Part shown: positions 36,904 through 44,064 of the stretch, in pieces
How the letters are laid out: every line of letters begins with the position of its first letter
Numbering within the stretch: the first letter of the stretch is position 1
Made by a program: the position numbers and the translations under genes
The notes under the pieces: model-generated
What the model was told of the DNA's origin: nothing
The model's input: only the letters and a program-made list of their open reading frames with translations
The model's database searches: none
NCBI GenBank assembly: GCA_900316505.1
Contig: ONDH01000034.1
Location: 1-44,064 of the forward strand
DNA: 44,064 bases
Source: an uncultured Prevotellaceae bacterium
Lineage (GTDB): Bacteria > Bacteroidota > Bacteroidia > Bacteroidales > Bacteroidaceae
Direction: 5' to 3'

Positions 36904-38265
36904 ATGAAAAGAAACACCCTCATATTAGCCCTCGTAGCATTGGCAGCCCTCCTCCTGTCCTCCTGCGACGATTTCCTCGACATCACCCCAACAGGCAAGG
37001 TCATTGCCAAGACAGGGGAGGAGTACCGTGCCTTGCTGACCAACGAGTACAAGTATTTCTCCAAAGACCGCTACTTGACCACCGTGCGCACCGACGAAAT
37101 GCTGATGGACAAGAAGAAGACCTCCTCCACCGACCTCGATGCTTACCTGGATCTCTGGCGGTGGAAGGACGAGAACCCTTCGCCCACTACCAGCTACTTC
37201 ATGTGGCGCAACTACTACCATACCATCTACATCGCCAACTACGTCATCGAGCACCGTGACGAAATCACCCACGCCACGCGCGACGAGGTGAACCAGCTTG
37301 TGGGCGAAAGCTACATGCTCCGTGCCTACAGTCATTTCCTGCTTGTCAGTCTTTTTGCCGATCCTTACACCCACTGTCAGCCTGCCGCCACACGCGGAGT
37401 GCCCATGCAGTTGGAAGCTGATGTCAATGCCATGCCTGCCAGCAGCAGTGTGGAAACCGTCTATCAGCAGGTGCTCAGCGATGTTGCCGAGGCAGAGAAA
37501 CTCCTGACTGTGGAGAAATGGGAAGAGGGTAAAAACTACCGCTTCAACAAGATTTCTGCACAGGCACTCCGCGCCCGTACTTATTTATATATGGGCGAAT
37601 GGGAGAAAGCCCTCACAGCAGCCAAGGCAGTGATGGAGGCACACGGCGAGTTGGAGGACATGAACACCTCCAAGACACTGCCTAACAGCTACAAGTCAGT
37701 GGAGAGCATCGTGGCATTGGAGAAGTTCAGCAGCAACCTCTTCACCGTCATCAACTTGCCCAACCCCGACTTCATCAATCTCTACCGCACAGGCGACCAG
37801 CGCCGCACGAAGTTCTTCAAGCGTGTCACCTCCTCCACTTACGACCTGTCGAAGGGTGGGGACGACGAATTCTCCTGTTCCTTCCGCAGTGCTGAAGCAT
37901 ACCTCACGGCTGCCGAGTGTGCCGCACGTCTGGGCAACACTGCCGATGCCATCGACTACCTCAAGCCACTGCTGCAGAAGCGCCTCAACGCCGATGCCTT
38001 CACCACTGCTTCCGACCTCATGGCAGACATGACGCAGGAGGAACTGACACAGGAAATCCTCGACGAGCGTGCCCGCGAACTTGCTTTCGAGGGACACCGC
38101 TGGTACGACCTTCGCCGCACCACACAACCAGCCCTCACCCGCACCTACGACGACGAGACCTTCACCCTCACCCCCGAGAAGTACACCATGCGCTTCCCCA
38201 CCGAGGCAGTGGAGTCCAACCCCGAAATTGAGAGATGGGAAGGAGGTAGCGCTTCGCTGAAATGA
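36904..38265 (+). CDS. SusD/RagB-family surface lipoprotein
   Basis: This 453-residue protein has a lipoprotein signal with LLLSSC (Cys21) followed by DDFLDITPTGKVI, the classic SusD start. Tetratricopeptide-like helices follow (RAYSHFLLVSLFADPY, ISAQALRARTYLYMGEWEKAL), and the conserved C-terminal ILDERARELAFEGHRWYDLRR. It forms the lid that captures ligand for the SusC partner upstream. The length is on the short side for the family but the conserved ends are present. Confidence 0.96.
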   Translation: MKRNTLILALVALAALLLSSCDDFLDITPTGKVIAKTGEEYRALLTNEYKYFSKDRYLTTVRTDEMLMDKKKTSSTDLDAYLDLWRWKDENPSPTTSYFMWRNYYHTIYIANYVIEHRDEITHATRDEVNQLVGESYMLRAYSHFLLVSLFADPYTHCQPAATRGVPMQLEADVNAMPASSSVETVYQQVLSDVAEAEKLLTVEKWEEGKNYRFNKISAQALRARTYLYMGEWEKALTAAKAVMEAHGELEDMNTSKTLPNSYKSVESIVALEKFSSNLFTVINLPNPDFINLYRTGDQRRTKFFKRVTSSTYDLSKGGDDEFSCSFRSAEAYLTAAECAARLGNTADAIDYLKPLLQKRLNADAFTTASDLMADMTQEELTQEILDERARELAFEGHRWYDLRRTTQPALTRTYDDETFTLTPEKYTMRFPTEAVESNPEIERWEGGSASLK

Positions 38266-38293
38266 AAGAATGACAAATGATAAATGAATAGTT

Positions 38294-38363
38294 ACTCTAA
38301 ACTCTCAACTCTCAACTCTAAACTCCCCCCTTATCTCTAAACTCTAAACTCTAAACTCTAAAC
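38294..38363 (+). repeat. 7-base tandem repeat (CTCTAAA type)
   Basis: Nearly continuous copies of ACTCTAA/CTCTAAA, interrupted by CTCAACT variants and a C-run, lie between susD and the surface protein gene. Telomere-like in look only; it belongs with the other short-period intergenic repeats of the window. Confidence 0.75.
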
Positions 38364-38409
38364 AAAAAATATAGTTAACCATAGTATTCATTATTAAAAC
38401 AGTTAGTTT

Positions 38410-40375
38410 ATGAAGAAAATTTTACTTATGTTGGTGGCATTCGTAGCCACAATGAGTGCATTTGCACAGAACGACAATGATTTAGACATCAAAAAAGGCT
38501 GGGCAGCCGCCTTCAAACCAGTTGCAGAAGCAGACGATTTGAATGGTGTGCATGTTGGCACAGGCTGGCGACGGCTCTGTGTATGTGTCCAGCAAACAGA
38601 ACGTTTCGTTCAATTTCGCTGGTAAGGCTGTGGCTCAGCCCGAAGTGGCAAAATCCAGTGTCATCGTGAAGTATGACAAGGACGGCAAGGAGCAGTGGGC
38701 TATCACATTTGACGGTGATGCAACCGTGACTGCCATGGTGGCTGATGAAGACGGAACGCTTTATGCAGCGGGCATATTCTATGATGTAGTGCGTTATACC
38801 AGCACTGATCTACAGCTCAGCAGCATCGAGAGCCCAGACGTAGTTTCCGCTTTCGTTACAAAAGTGAACAAGGATGGTCAGTTTGTATCGATGAAGACGC
38901 TCACACCTTCAGGTAATTTGGAAGTGGTAACGTCTGATTTTCCTTTCTATCTTCCAGATGAGGAACCTATTGATATCAGACCAAACAAGATCCAGATTGA
39001 TGGAGATAAAGTGTATGTGTCTGCCACTTATAAGGGAGATGTAGCTGAACTTGGTTGGAAAGGTGCTTACATTGTCAACAACGACTTCGGCATGTATATG
39101 GACAATAGGAGTGCAGGTGTATTCTCTCTCAGCAAGAATGACTTCGCAAATGTTGCCAATGTGGCATATGTGCAGTCAACAGGCACTATCTCTGAAACGC
39201 AAAACTATCCAGAGGCAGTCAACTTTGTTGCCAACAACGGTACGGTGTATGTAGGCTTCTTCGGCTTTGGTAATCTCACCATTACTTCTGCAGCTGGCAA
39301 CAAGGACATCGCTTTCGATAGTGACGGTGATGGTAACAATGAGCATGGTTTTGTACTTGCAACAGTAGGAAGCACACTGACAACAAAGGTGTTCAATGCT
39401 GCAAAGCATGCCATGCTAACTAAGCCATACAATGTGGCAATGCAAATGGCAGGCAACGACATCATCATTGCTGGTACATTCTTCGGTGAACTGCCTTTCG
39501 ACAACAGTTTGTCCACTGGTGACATGGCTAATGCAGCATTTGTCACATCTGTCAAGAAAGATGGTACTGTGAATTGGGCAAACATTGTAGAGAAGGAGTC
39601 CAAGATGGCATCCATGCTGGTGACAGGTGAAGAAGTTCATGTCAGCACCAATGTGGCAACTTTCATTGTCAAGACATCTACAGGTGCCATCTCTTTGGAT
39701 GGTGATGCTCCTGCTGAGGGCGACGAAGTGATTGTTATTGCTGATGCAGCAGGATGGGGCAACCAATATGTAGCCTTAGTCGTTGCGGATGAAAACGAAG
39801 TGACAGTCATCTCTAAGGACATGAACGAGGACGATGAACTTGAAGAAGGCCTCATCGAGATTGCCCAGAGCCAGGGTAAGGAGTACGATGATTTTAAACG
39901 TGCTGAATTGGTGGAAGGTGAGAAATATAACACCTACACAGTTACCGGTGACCTTCAGATTGCCATCAAGATGATGAACGTCGATGTGAAGGATTGCGAC
40001 TACGTGGTGGTGAAATTTGCCGAGCCAGTAGCTGCCGGTTGGAAACTCGCATTCTGGTCTAACCAAGACCTCACCGATATTCCAGAAGGTGCTAAAGAAT
40101 ACAAGTATGTCTTTGCCGATGATCCTAAGTGCGGAGTTACAGACGGTGTTCTGCCACAAATCTGCATGATGACCTTCTTTGGTGGTTACACAGCTCCTCT
40201 GGAGGCAAAGGTTGTGGGCATCTACAAGCACTCTACAGATGCAAATGCTGTTGAGGCTATCGAAGCACCTGCAAAGACCACCAACGGTCAGCGTTACAAC
40301 CTCGCTGGTCAGCCAGTTGATGAAAACTACAAGGGCTTCGTCATCATCGACGGCAAGACCTACTATGTGAAGTAA
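38410..40375 (+). pseudogene. Secreted surface protein gene broken by a one-base frameshift
   Basis: The first reading frame starts at 38410 with a signal peptide (LLMLVAFVATMSAFA/Q) and runs into a stop at 38625 after a nonsense tail. From about 38564 the next frame continues a well-formed protein (AGDGSVYVSSKQNVSFNF...) to the stop at 40375. Removing one G at 38563-38564 joins them as VGT-AGDGSVYV and gives about 654 residues. The body has beta-propeller-like strands (VIVKYDKDGKEQWAITFDGD, GTLYAAGIF) and a secretion-type tail (NGQRYNLAGQPVDENYKGF). It follows SusD, so it is probably a surface accessory of the locus. The shift may be a sequencing error, a recent mutation or phase variation; read-through by slippage is not excluded. 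Confidence 0.75.
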
Positions 40376-40395
40376 TTCAACCCAATCAATGAATC

Positions 40396-40446
40396 GTTGG
40401 ACAAGACGATTGCCTCTCTCAGGCAGTTGTCTTGTCCAACTTTTTT
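40396..40446 (+). terminator. Rho-independent terminator of the SusCD locus
   Basis: GTTGGACAAGAC (40396-40407) pairs perfectly with 40429-40440, and an inner TGCCT/AGGCA stem tightens the loop. Six T residues follow (40441-40446). Confidence 0.9.
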
Positions 40447-40508
40447 ATGCCCACACCATTTCTGTAGCACACTTTTCCGTACTTCGCACCGTCACTGAAA
40501 GAAATGCA

Positions 40509-40550
40509 CGTGAGTTCGGCGCAACCCTTTATACCGAATTCACATTAACT
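40509..40550 (-). repeat. Inverted copy of the GTGAATTCGGTATAA repeat
   Basis: The reverse complement of this stretch (GTGAATTCGGTATAAAGGGT then TGCGCCGAACTCAC) matches the repeats at 42808-42880 (GTGAATTCGGTGTAAGAGGT) and 43980-44064. It has no gene of its own. Confidence 0.65.
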
Positions 40551-40623
40551 GACCTTCCTGCGGAGTTAATGAATCCCGAAATGTTAAAAATGCATGTGCA
40601 ACCAAACATTTTTTCCAAAAGAT

Positions 40624-40654
40624 TTTGCAGTGTCATCAGAAAGCCATTACTTTG
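40624..40654 (+). promoter_or_regulatory. Weak candidate promoter upstream of the hairpin array
   Basis: TTTG (40624-40627), 19-base spacer, TTACTTTG (40647-40654; one mismatch to TAnnTTTG). If used, the whole 53-base repeat array would be in the 5' leader of the AAA+ gene. No better promoter was found between 40447 and 41311. Confidence 0.3.
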
Positions 40655-40843
40655 CAAGTTGGTAACGTCATCTGAAAATAACAAAACCAAAAAACAGAGA
40701 AACGTCCCCTCAACAAATGCCGACGCTCGACGGCGGTAGAACCATCACTTAGACTCAATTTTATTTATTCATAGACAACCATGTGGCAGTCCATCCCCAG
40801 GACTGGCTCACTGCTCCTGCGCGCCCCTCGCCCCCACAGCATC

Positions 40844-41233
40844 CAGCGGTTCCCCTGCTGCCTGCTTTCCTCCCTCCATGCCTTGCTCCCTGCGCTCAGC
40901 GGTTTACCCGCTGCCTCCTCTCCTCCCTCCATGCCTCGCTCCCTGCGTCCAGCGTTTCCCCGCTGCCTCCTCTCCTCCCACCAAGCCACGCTCCCTGCGT
41001 CCAGCGGTTTCCCCGCTGCCTGCTCTCCTCCCTCCATGCCTCGCCCCCTGCATCCAGCGGTTTCCCCGCTGCCTGCTCTCCTCCCTCCATGCCTCGCCCC
41101 CTGCATCCAGCGGTTTACCCGCAGCCTCCTCTCTCCTCCCTCCATGCCTCGCTCCCTGCGTCCAGCGTTTCCCCGCTGCCTCCTCTCTCCTCCCTCCATG
41201 TTGCTCTCCCTGCGTCCAGCGGTTTCCCCGCTG
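40844..41233. repeat. 53-base minisatellite, eight hairpin units
   Basis: Eight units begin at 40844, 40897, 40950, 41002, 41055, 41108, 41163 and 41217. Each starts with a hairpin CAGCGGTTTCCCCGCTG or a near variant and continues CCTCCTCTCCTCCCTCCATG-like with CCTCGCTCCCTGCGTC. The period (52-55) is not a multiple of three, so no frame keeps a repeated peptide. The open frames on both strands are by-products. The same hairpin occurs twice in the following gene. One long tract of C+T on the plus strand is also evident. Non-coding; role unknown. Confidence 0.85.
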
Positions 41234-41311
41234 TCCCTCTCTCCCCCCGACCCCGTGTCACCCCCACTAAAGCACAACAAAATCTCTTAACCACATAAAA
41301 ACTTTCTACCT

Positions 41312-42643
41312 ATGGGACTTTTAGACATTCTTCACTTGGACACCAAAGAAAAAATGGAACTTTTACTCAAAAGGCTCTATGAAAACGAACAGACCCACTT
41401 AGCTGTCAACAACATCCTCCTCGAGATGGAAGAAGAACCCGACCCATCCGACACCGATGACGATGACTACAGCACCCCCTTCGACCTCGATGACGACGAT
41501 GATGACTATTCCGACGAAGACGACCAACCCGATTTCCCCGAAGACGCTTTCCCCGACCTTCTCGACGATCCCAACGACCCCTTATTCTCCCTCGTCGCCC
41601 CCACCTCCCCCTTCTCTTCCTCCCCTTCAGACAGCGGTTCCCCCGCTGCCCCCACCTCCCCCTTCTCCCCTGCAGGCAGCGGTTTCCCCGCTGCCACCAC
41701 CCCCACATCCTCCTCTCTCCCTCCCAAACCCACCGTCACCGACCTCACCGGCGAGAAGCACGAACTCCGCGTCGAAATGCTCCCCCTCCTTCCCAACCCC
41801 GAAGCCGAACTGGACAAGCTCCTCGGCTGTGACAACATCCGCCGTCAGATAGAGCACCTCACCGCCCTCACCCGCTACAACGCACAGATGCACCAGATTG
41901 CCCCCGACGTTCCGCCCCATCAAGTGTCGCTCCATGCCGTCTTTCAAGGAGCGCCGGGCACAGGCAAGACCACGCTCTGCAAAATCTATGCCTCCATGTT
42001 GCACAAGGCAGGCGCACTGAGCCGCGGACACGTGGTGGTGGCAAACCGCTCCACCTTCATCGGCACCCGTTGGGGCGACGAGGAAGTGATTGTTGCAGAG
42101 ACCTTGAAGGCTGCGAAGGGTGGGGTGCTGATGATAGATGAGGCTTATCAGCTGGTGACGAATCACCCCAACGACCCGGGACGCCTCATCTTGCAGCTGA
42201 TGATGCCGATGCTCGCAGACGAGCAGAACCGCGACATCGCTGTGGTGCTCTGCGGCTACAAGGGACTGATGCAGTCGCTGCTCGACATGAACGAGGGATT
42301 GCGTTCCCGTTTCGTCAACGTGTTCGACTTCCCCGAGTTCAACATCCCGCAACTGCTCGAAATCAGTCGCCGTCGTTACCGTCAGTACCAGTACCACTTC
42401 ACCCGTCAGGCATGGATGCGCTACAGCGACATCATCCGTAAGGGCTATGAACAACGTGACAAGAAAACTTGGGGCAATGCCCGTTTCGTGGCAAACCTGC
42501 TCGACGAGGTGTACATCCACCACGCCCAGCGCATCACAGACAGCCACATCACCGACCGTCGCCAGTTCCTCACCATCACCGCTGCCGACATCCGTCCCAT
42601 CACCCTGGCGCCCACCACATCGAACCGCCGCATCGGATTCTAA
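41312..42643 (+). CDS. CbbX/CfxQ-like AAA+ ATPase with acidic, Pro/Ser-rich N-terminal half
   Basis: This 443-residue protein has an N-terminal helical patch (LLKRLYENEQTHLAVNNILL), then a very acidic stretch (about 35-90, many Asp/Glu), then a Pro/Ser/Ala linker (about 93-140) that is unlikely to fold. The AAA+ module follows: Walker A GAPGTGKTT (213-221, Lys219), Walker B VLMIDEAY (Asp276, Glu277), then CGYKGLMQSLLDMNEGLRSRF with the Arg finger. The pattern fits the CbbX/EccA-type ATPases, which remodel protein complexes. The target is not known. Two hairpin repeats lie inside the linker coding region (41632-41648 and 41677-41693), 45 bases apart, so the frame is kept. The gene has no close neighbours of known function. 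Confidence 0.88.
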   Translation: MGLLDILHLDTKEKMELLLKRLYENEQTHLAVNNILLEMEEEPDPSDTDDDDYSTPFDLDDDDDDYSDEDDQPDFPEDAFPDLLDDPNDPLFSLVAPTSPFSSSPSDSGSPAAPTSPFSPAGSGFPAATTPTSSSLPPKPTVTDLTGEKHELRVEMLPLLPNPEAELDKLLGCDNIRRQIEHLTALTRYNAQMHQIAPDVPPHQVSLHAVFQGAPGTGKTTLCKIYASMLHKAGALSRGHVVVANRSTFIGTRWGDEEVIVAETLKAAKGGVLMIDEAYQLVTNHPNDPGRLILQLMMPMLADEQNRDIAVVLCGYKGLMQSLLDMNEGLRSRFVNVFDFPEFNIPQLLEISRRRYRQYQYHFTRQAWMRYSDIIRKGYEQRDKKTWGNARFVANLLDEVYIHHAQRITDSHITDRRQFLTITAADIRPITLAPTTSNRRIGF

Positions 42644-42664
42644 TTCATAGCCGTTTTTCCAACT

Positions 42665-42775
42665 AGTGCGCACCGTGCGCGTGTCATTTCACGCACTCAG
42701 CGCGAAATATTTCGTTCTTCCAGCGCATGTTATTTCGCGCTGTAAGGCGACAATTGACACTCAACGAGTTAGCGA
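42665..42775 (+). repeat. Dispersed palindromic repeat, copy C
   Basis: GTGCGCACCGTGCGCGTGTC to GACACTCAACGAGTTAG is nearly identical to 175-290 (copy A) and related to 27054-27152 (copy B). CAGCGCGAAATA and TATTTCGCGCTG form a perfect 12-base stem around the CGTTCTTCCAGCGCATGT centre, and GTGTCATTT/AATTGACAC allow an outer stem. Confidence 0.75.
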
Positions 42776-42807
42776 AAATGCGGTTCACCAATAAAGCTTA
42801 CGTGTTT

Positions 42808-42880
42808 CAACGTGAATTCGGTGTAAGAGGTTGCGCCGTTGGCGCCGAAAGAAAAATATAAAAAAACAAATAAAAATAGA
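42808..42880 (+). repeat. GTGAATTCGGT...GGCGCCGAAAG repeat, plus-strand copy
   Basis: It continues TTGCGCCGTTGGCGCCGAAA with A-rich AAATAAAAATAGATAAAAAG. The same string, one or two bases different, ends the window at 43980-44060, and an inverted partial copy is at 40509-40550. The palindrome GGCGCC is at its centre. Confidence 0.7.
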
Positions 42881-42888
42881 TAAAAAGA

Positions 42889-42992
42889 GGCTCACTCGTA
42901 AACACCTGTGTCTGTCTTAAACAAAAATACTCTCAAGTAATAAAACCGCGGATCTAGCTGATTTTCGCTTTCTTGGCGAAAGTCCATCCGGA
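42889..42992 (-). repeat. Inverted copy of the 17992-18141 repeat
   Basis: Its reverse complement reads CTTTCGCCAAGAAAGCG, then TTTTATTACTTGAGAG and AGACACAGGTGTTTACGAG, matching 17992-18141 with a gap of about 35 bases. The stretch 42993-43076 contains a small hairpin AGAGCC-GCGCGA-GGCTCT and no gene. Confidence 0.75.
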
Positions 42993-43076
42993 TAGTTGCA
43001 AGAGCCGCGCGAGGCTCTAATCCGAGTAATCAGAATCAATCCGAGTAATGGCTTACCCATAAGCAAAAATCTGTTT

Positions 43077-43155
43077 AATCCGCTCAATCGTTCCGCAGGA
43101 ACTTGTTTATATAAAAACATACCCCTTCGGGATGATTAAGCAGATTCAGCGGATT
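43077..43155 (+). repeat. Short element with AATCCGCTCAATC / GATTCAGCGGATT ends
   Basis: The element is bounded by 13-base inverted ends with one mismatch. Inside are a GTTCC-GCA-GGAAC hairpin and a small CCC-TTC-GGG stem. Related copies are at 43820-43900 and 43937-44000, and a degenerate one at about 317-345. It looks like a MITE-type or REP-like sequence; 43156-43455 shows no gene. Confidence 0.65.
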
Positions 43156-43455
43156 TATAGGATATATGGATAATTTTGTTAGAAAAAAATATTTCTTTGA
43201 TTTGTTATGATTTGTGTTATTTCTGCCCATAGGGCACTCCATTCCATACGCCGCCCAAGGCGTTCTTTCTGTGTGAGCTGCTCCGCACCATGCAACCCTC
43301 ACTGAAACATCTCTCACACAGAATCCACAGATATTCAGATGGTTTTCAAACACATTAAAGTCCAACTTGAACGCATCAATACTTTATCCATGATAATCAA
43401 ATACATATATTTATCATAAATTTTGCTATTCCAAGGCAAATTTTTCCTCATTTCC

Positions 43456-43487
43456 CTTGGTACTTACAGAAAAAAGTGCTATCTTTG
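43456..43487 (+). promoter_or_regulatory. Promoter of the DUF4248 gene
   Basis: CTTG (43456-43459) and TATCTTTG (43480-43487) with a 20-base spacer match the consensus. The start codon is about 94 bases further on. The leader carries a short CTCCCATCGCCTTTCACGTG stretch that is not coding. Confidence 0.65.
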
Positions 43488-43580
43488 TATCGAAAAAAGT
43501 TGAGCACCCCGCATGGTCTCCCATCGCCTTTCACGTGAGAGGGGGCGGGGAAGATAGTCTTCAATTATTCTTAACCACAA

Positions 43581-43811
43581 ATGGACAGATATGAATATGA
43601 CATGGACATTGTATCCATGACCAAACGCGAACTGGCAATGATGTATGCACCCGACCTCACACCCCATGCAGCGGTGAACCGTCTGATGCAGTGGATTAAC
43701 TACCACCCGACACTGACGCAAGAACTGCTCGCGACCGGTTACCGCAAGACATCAAGAATACTCACCGCCAAGCAGGTTCACCTGATTGTTGAACGACTGG
43801 GCGAACCCTAA
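43581..43811 (+). CDS. Small DUF4248-family protein
   Basis: This 76-residue protein has the pattern of DUF4248, a Bacteroidetes family: MTKRELAMMYAPDLTPHAAV, RLMQWIN, LLATGYRKTSRILTAKQVHL, IVERLGEP. The helical, Arg-rich pattern suggests a nucleic-acid or protein contact, but no function is established. It has its own promoter and lies among dispersed repeats; no phage or transposase gene is visible here. The start at 43581 is the only good ATG. Confidence 0.85.
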   Translation: MDRYEYDMDIVSMTKRELAMMYAPDLTPHAAVNRLMQWINYHPTLTQELLATGYRKTSRILTAKQVHLIVERLGEP

Positions 43812-43819
43812 GAAAAAAC

Positions 43820-44064
43820 ATCCGCTCAATCCGCTCAATCGTTCCGCAGGAACTTGTTTATAAAAACATACCGCTTCGCGATGATTAAGCAGATTAATCG
43901 GATTTGTTATTTCCAACTACGAACCCTAAGAAAAAAACATCCGCTCAATCCGCTCAATCGTTCCACAGGAACTTGTTTTAACGTGAGTTCGGTATAAGAA
44001 GTTGCGCCGTTGGCGCCGAAAGAAAAATAGATAAAAACAAATAAAAATAGATAAAAAGATCATG
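43820..44064 (+). repeat. Repeat cluster at the right edge
   Basis: Two further CATCCGCTCAATCCGCTCAA starts (43820 and 43937), each followed by GTTCC-GCA/ACA-GGAAC, are related to 43077-43155. The second copy runs on into the GTGAGTTCGGTATAAGAAGT sequence seen at 42808. AACCCTAAGAAAAAAACATC also occurs twice. The cluster probably continues beyond the window. Confidence 0.65.

Noticed and set aside
40389..40739. A 116-codon plus-strand frame
   Set aside because: It starts inside the terminator hairpin and runs through an inverted repeat; no protein family is visible.
40844..41233. Possible CRISPR array
   Set aside because: The whole 53-base unit is repeated, with no unique spacers, and no cas gene is near.
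40765..41290. Several overlapping open frames on both strands encoding Pro- or Arg/Gly-rich repeats
   Set aside because: They come from the 53-base C/T-rich tandem repeat. The period breaks the frame at each unit, and no start signal or family match is seen.
1..44064. tRNA, rRNA, insertion sequence transposase or phage genes
   Set aside because: None was found by reading both strands; the repeats have no adjoining transposase in this window.

Overview
The window looks like chromosomal DNA, or chromid DNA, of a Prevotella-type member of the Bacteroidales. The evidence is: many promoters of the Bacteroidetes form TTTG, about 18-21 bases, then TAnnTTTG (479-512, 15619-15651, 16072-16103, 18915-18944, 24041-24072, 24098-24129, 27335-27364, 30838-30869, 43456-43487); a SusC/SusD pair; lipoproteins with classic lipoboxes; an anaerobic class III ribonucleotide reductase with an ATP-cone; and short C-terminal tails of the kind seen on secreted Bacteroidales proteins. 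No tRNA or rRNA was seen.

Layout. 1-638: dispersed repeats and a promoter. 639-12020: a giant secreted modular protein (3635 codons) and a small lipoprotein carrying what looks like the same repeat domain, ending in a bidirectional terminator shared with a convergent GH10 xylanase (12110-15553) that carries three CBM6-like modules. 16154-17800: an AlbA_2/Schlafen-type ATP-binding protein. 17801-19260: 1.46 kb without a convincing gene, holding a repeat copy, a GTCGAC palindrome cluster, a very AT-rich tract rich in TAACG/CGTTA, and the long hairpin-rich leader of nrdD. 19261-21956: nrdD and nrdG. 22061-24012 (minus): OprO/P-like porin plus class A acid phosphatase. 24161-25585: a lipoprotein and a secreted glycan-binding-type protein.

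25586-29212 is the most unusual part: a plasmid-like replication module inside otherwise chromosomal-looking DNA. A large hairpin (25704-25786) is followed by about 20 copies of GTGACAAATTCCAAA-like iterons (25832-27274), several spaced exactly 22 or 44 bases apart. Next comes a Rep_3-type initiator (27396-28976), whose C-terminal end resembles DnaA domain I. This could be the origin of a second chromosome or chromid (known in some Prevotella), or an integrated plasmid.

29213-30744: two small lipoproteins of unknown role. 30892-40375: a metzincin-type protease, SusC, SusD and a secreted surface protein broken by a one-base frameshift, which together suggest a RagAB-like peptide or glycopeptide uptake locus. 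40447-41311: a 53-base minisatellite of hairpins upstream of a CbbX-like AAA+ ATPase; two copies of the same hairpin lie inside that ATPase gene. 42651-44064: dense dispersed repeats around a small DUF4248 gene. At least three repeat families recur between the two ends and the middle of the window.
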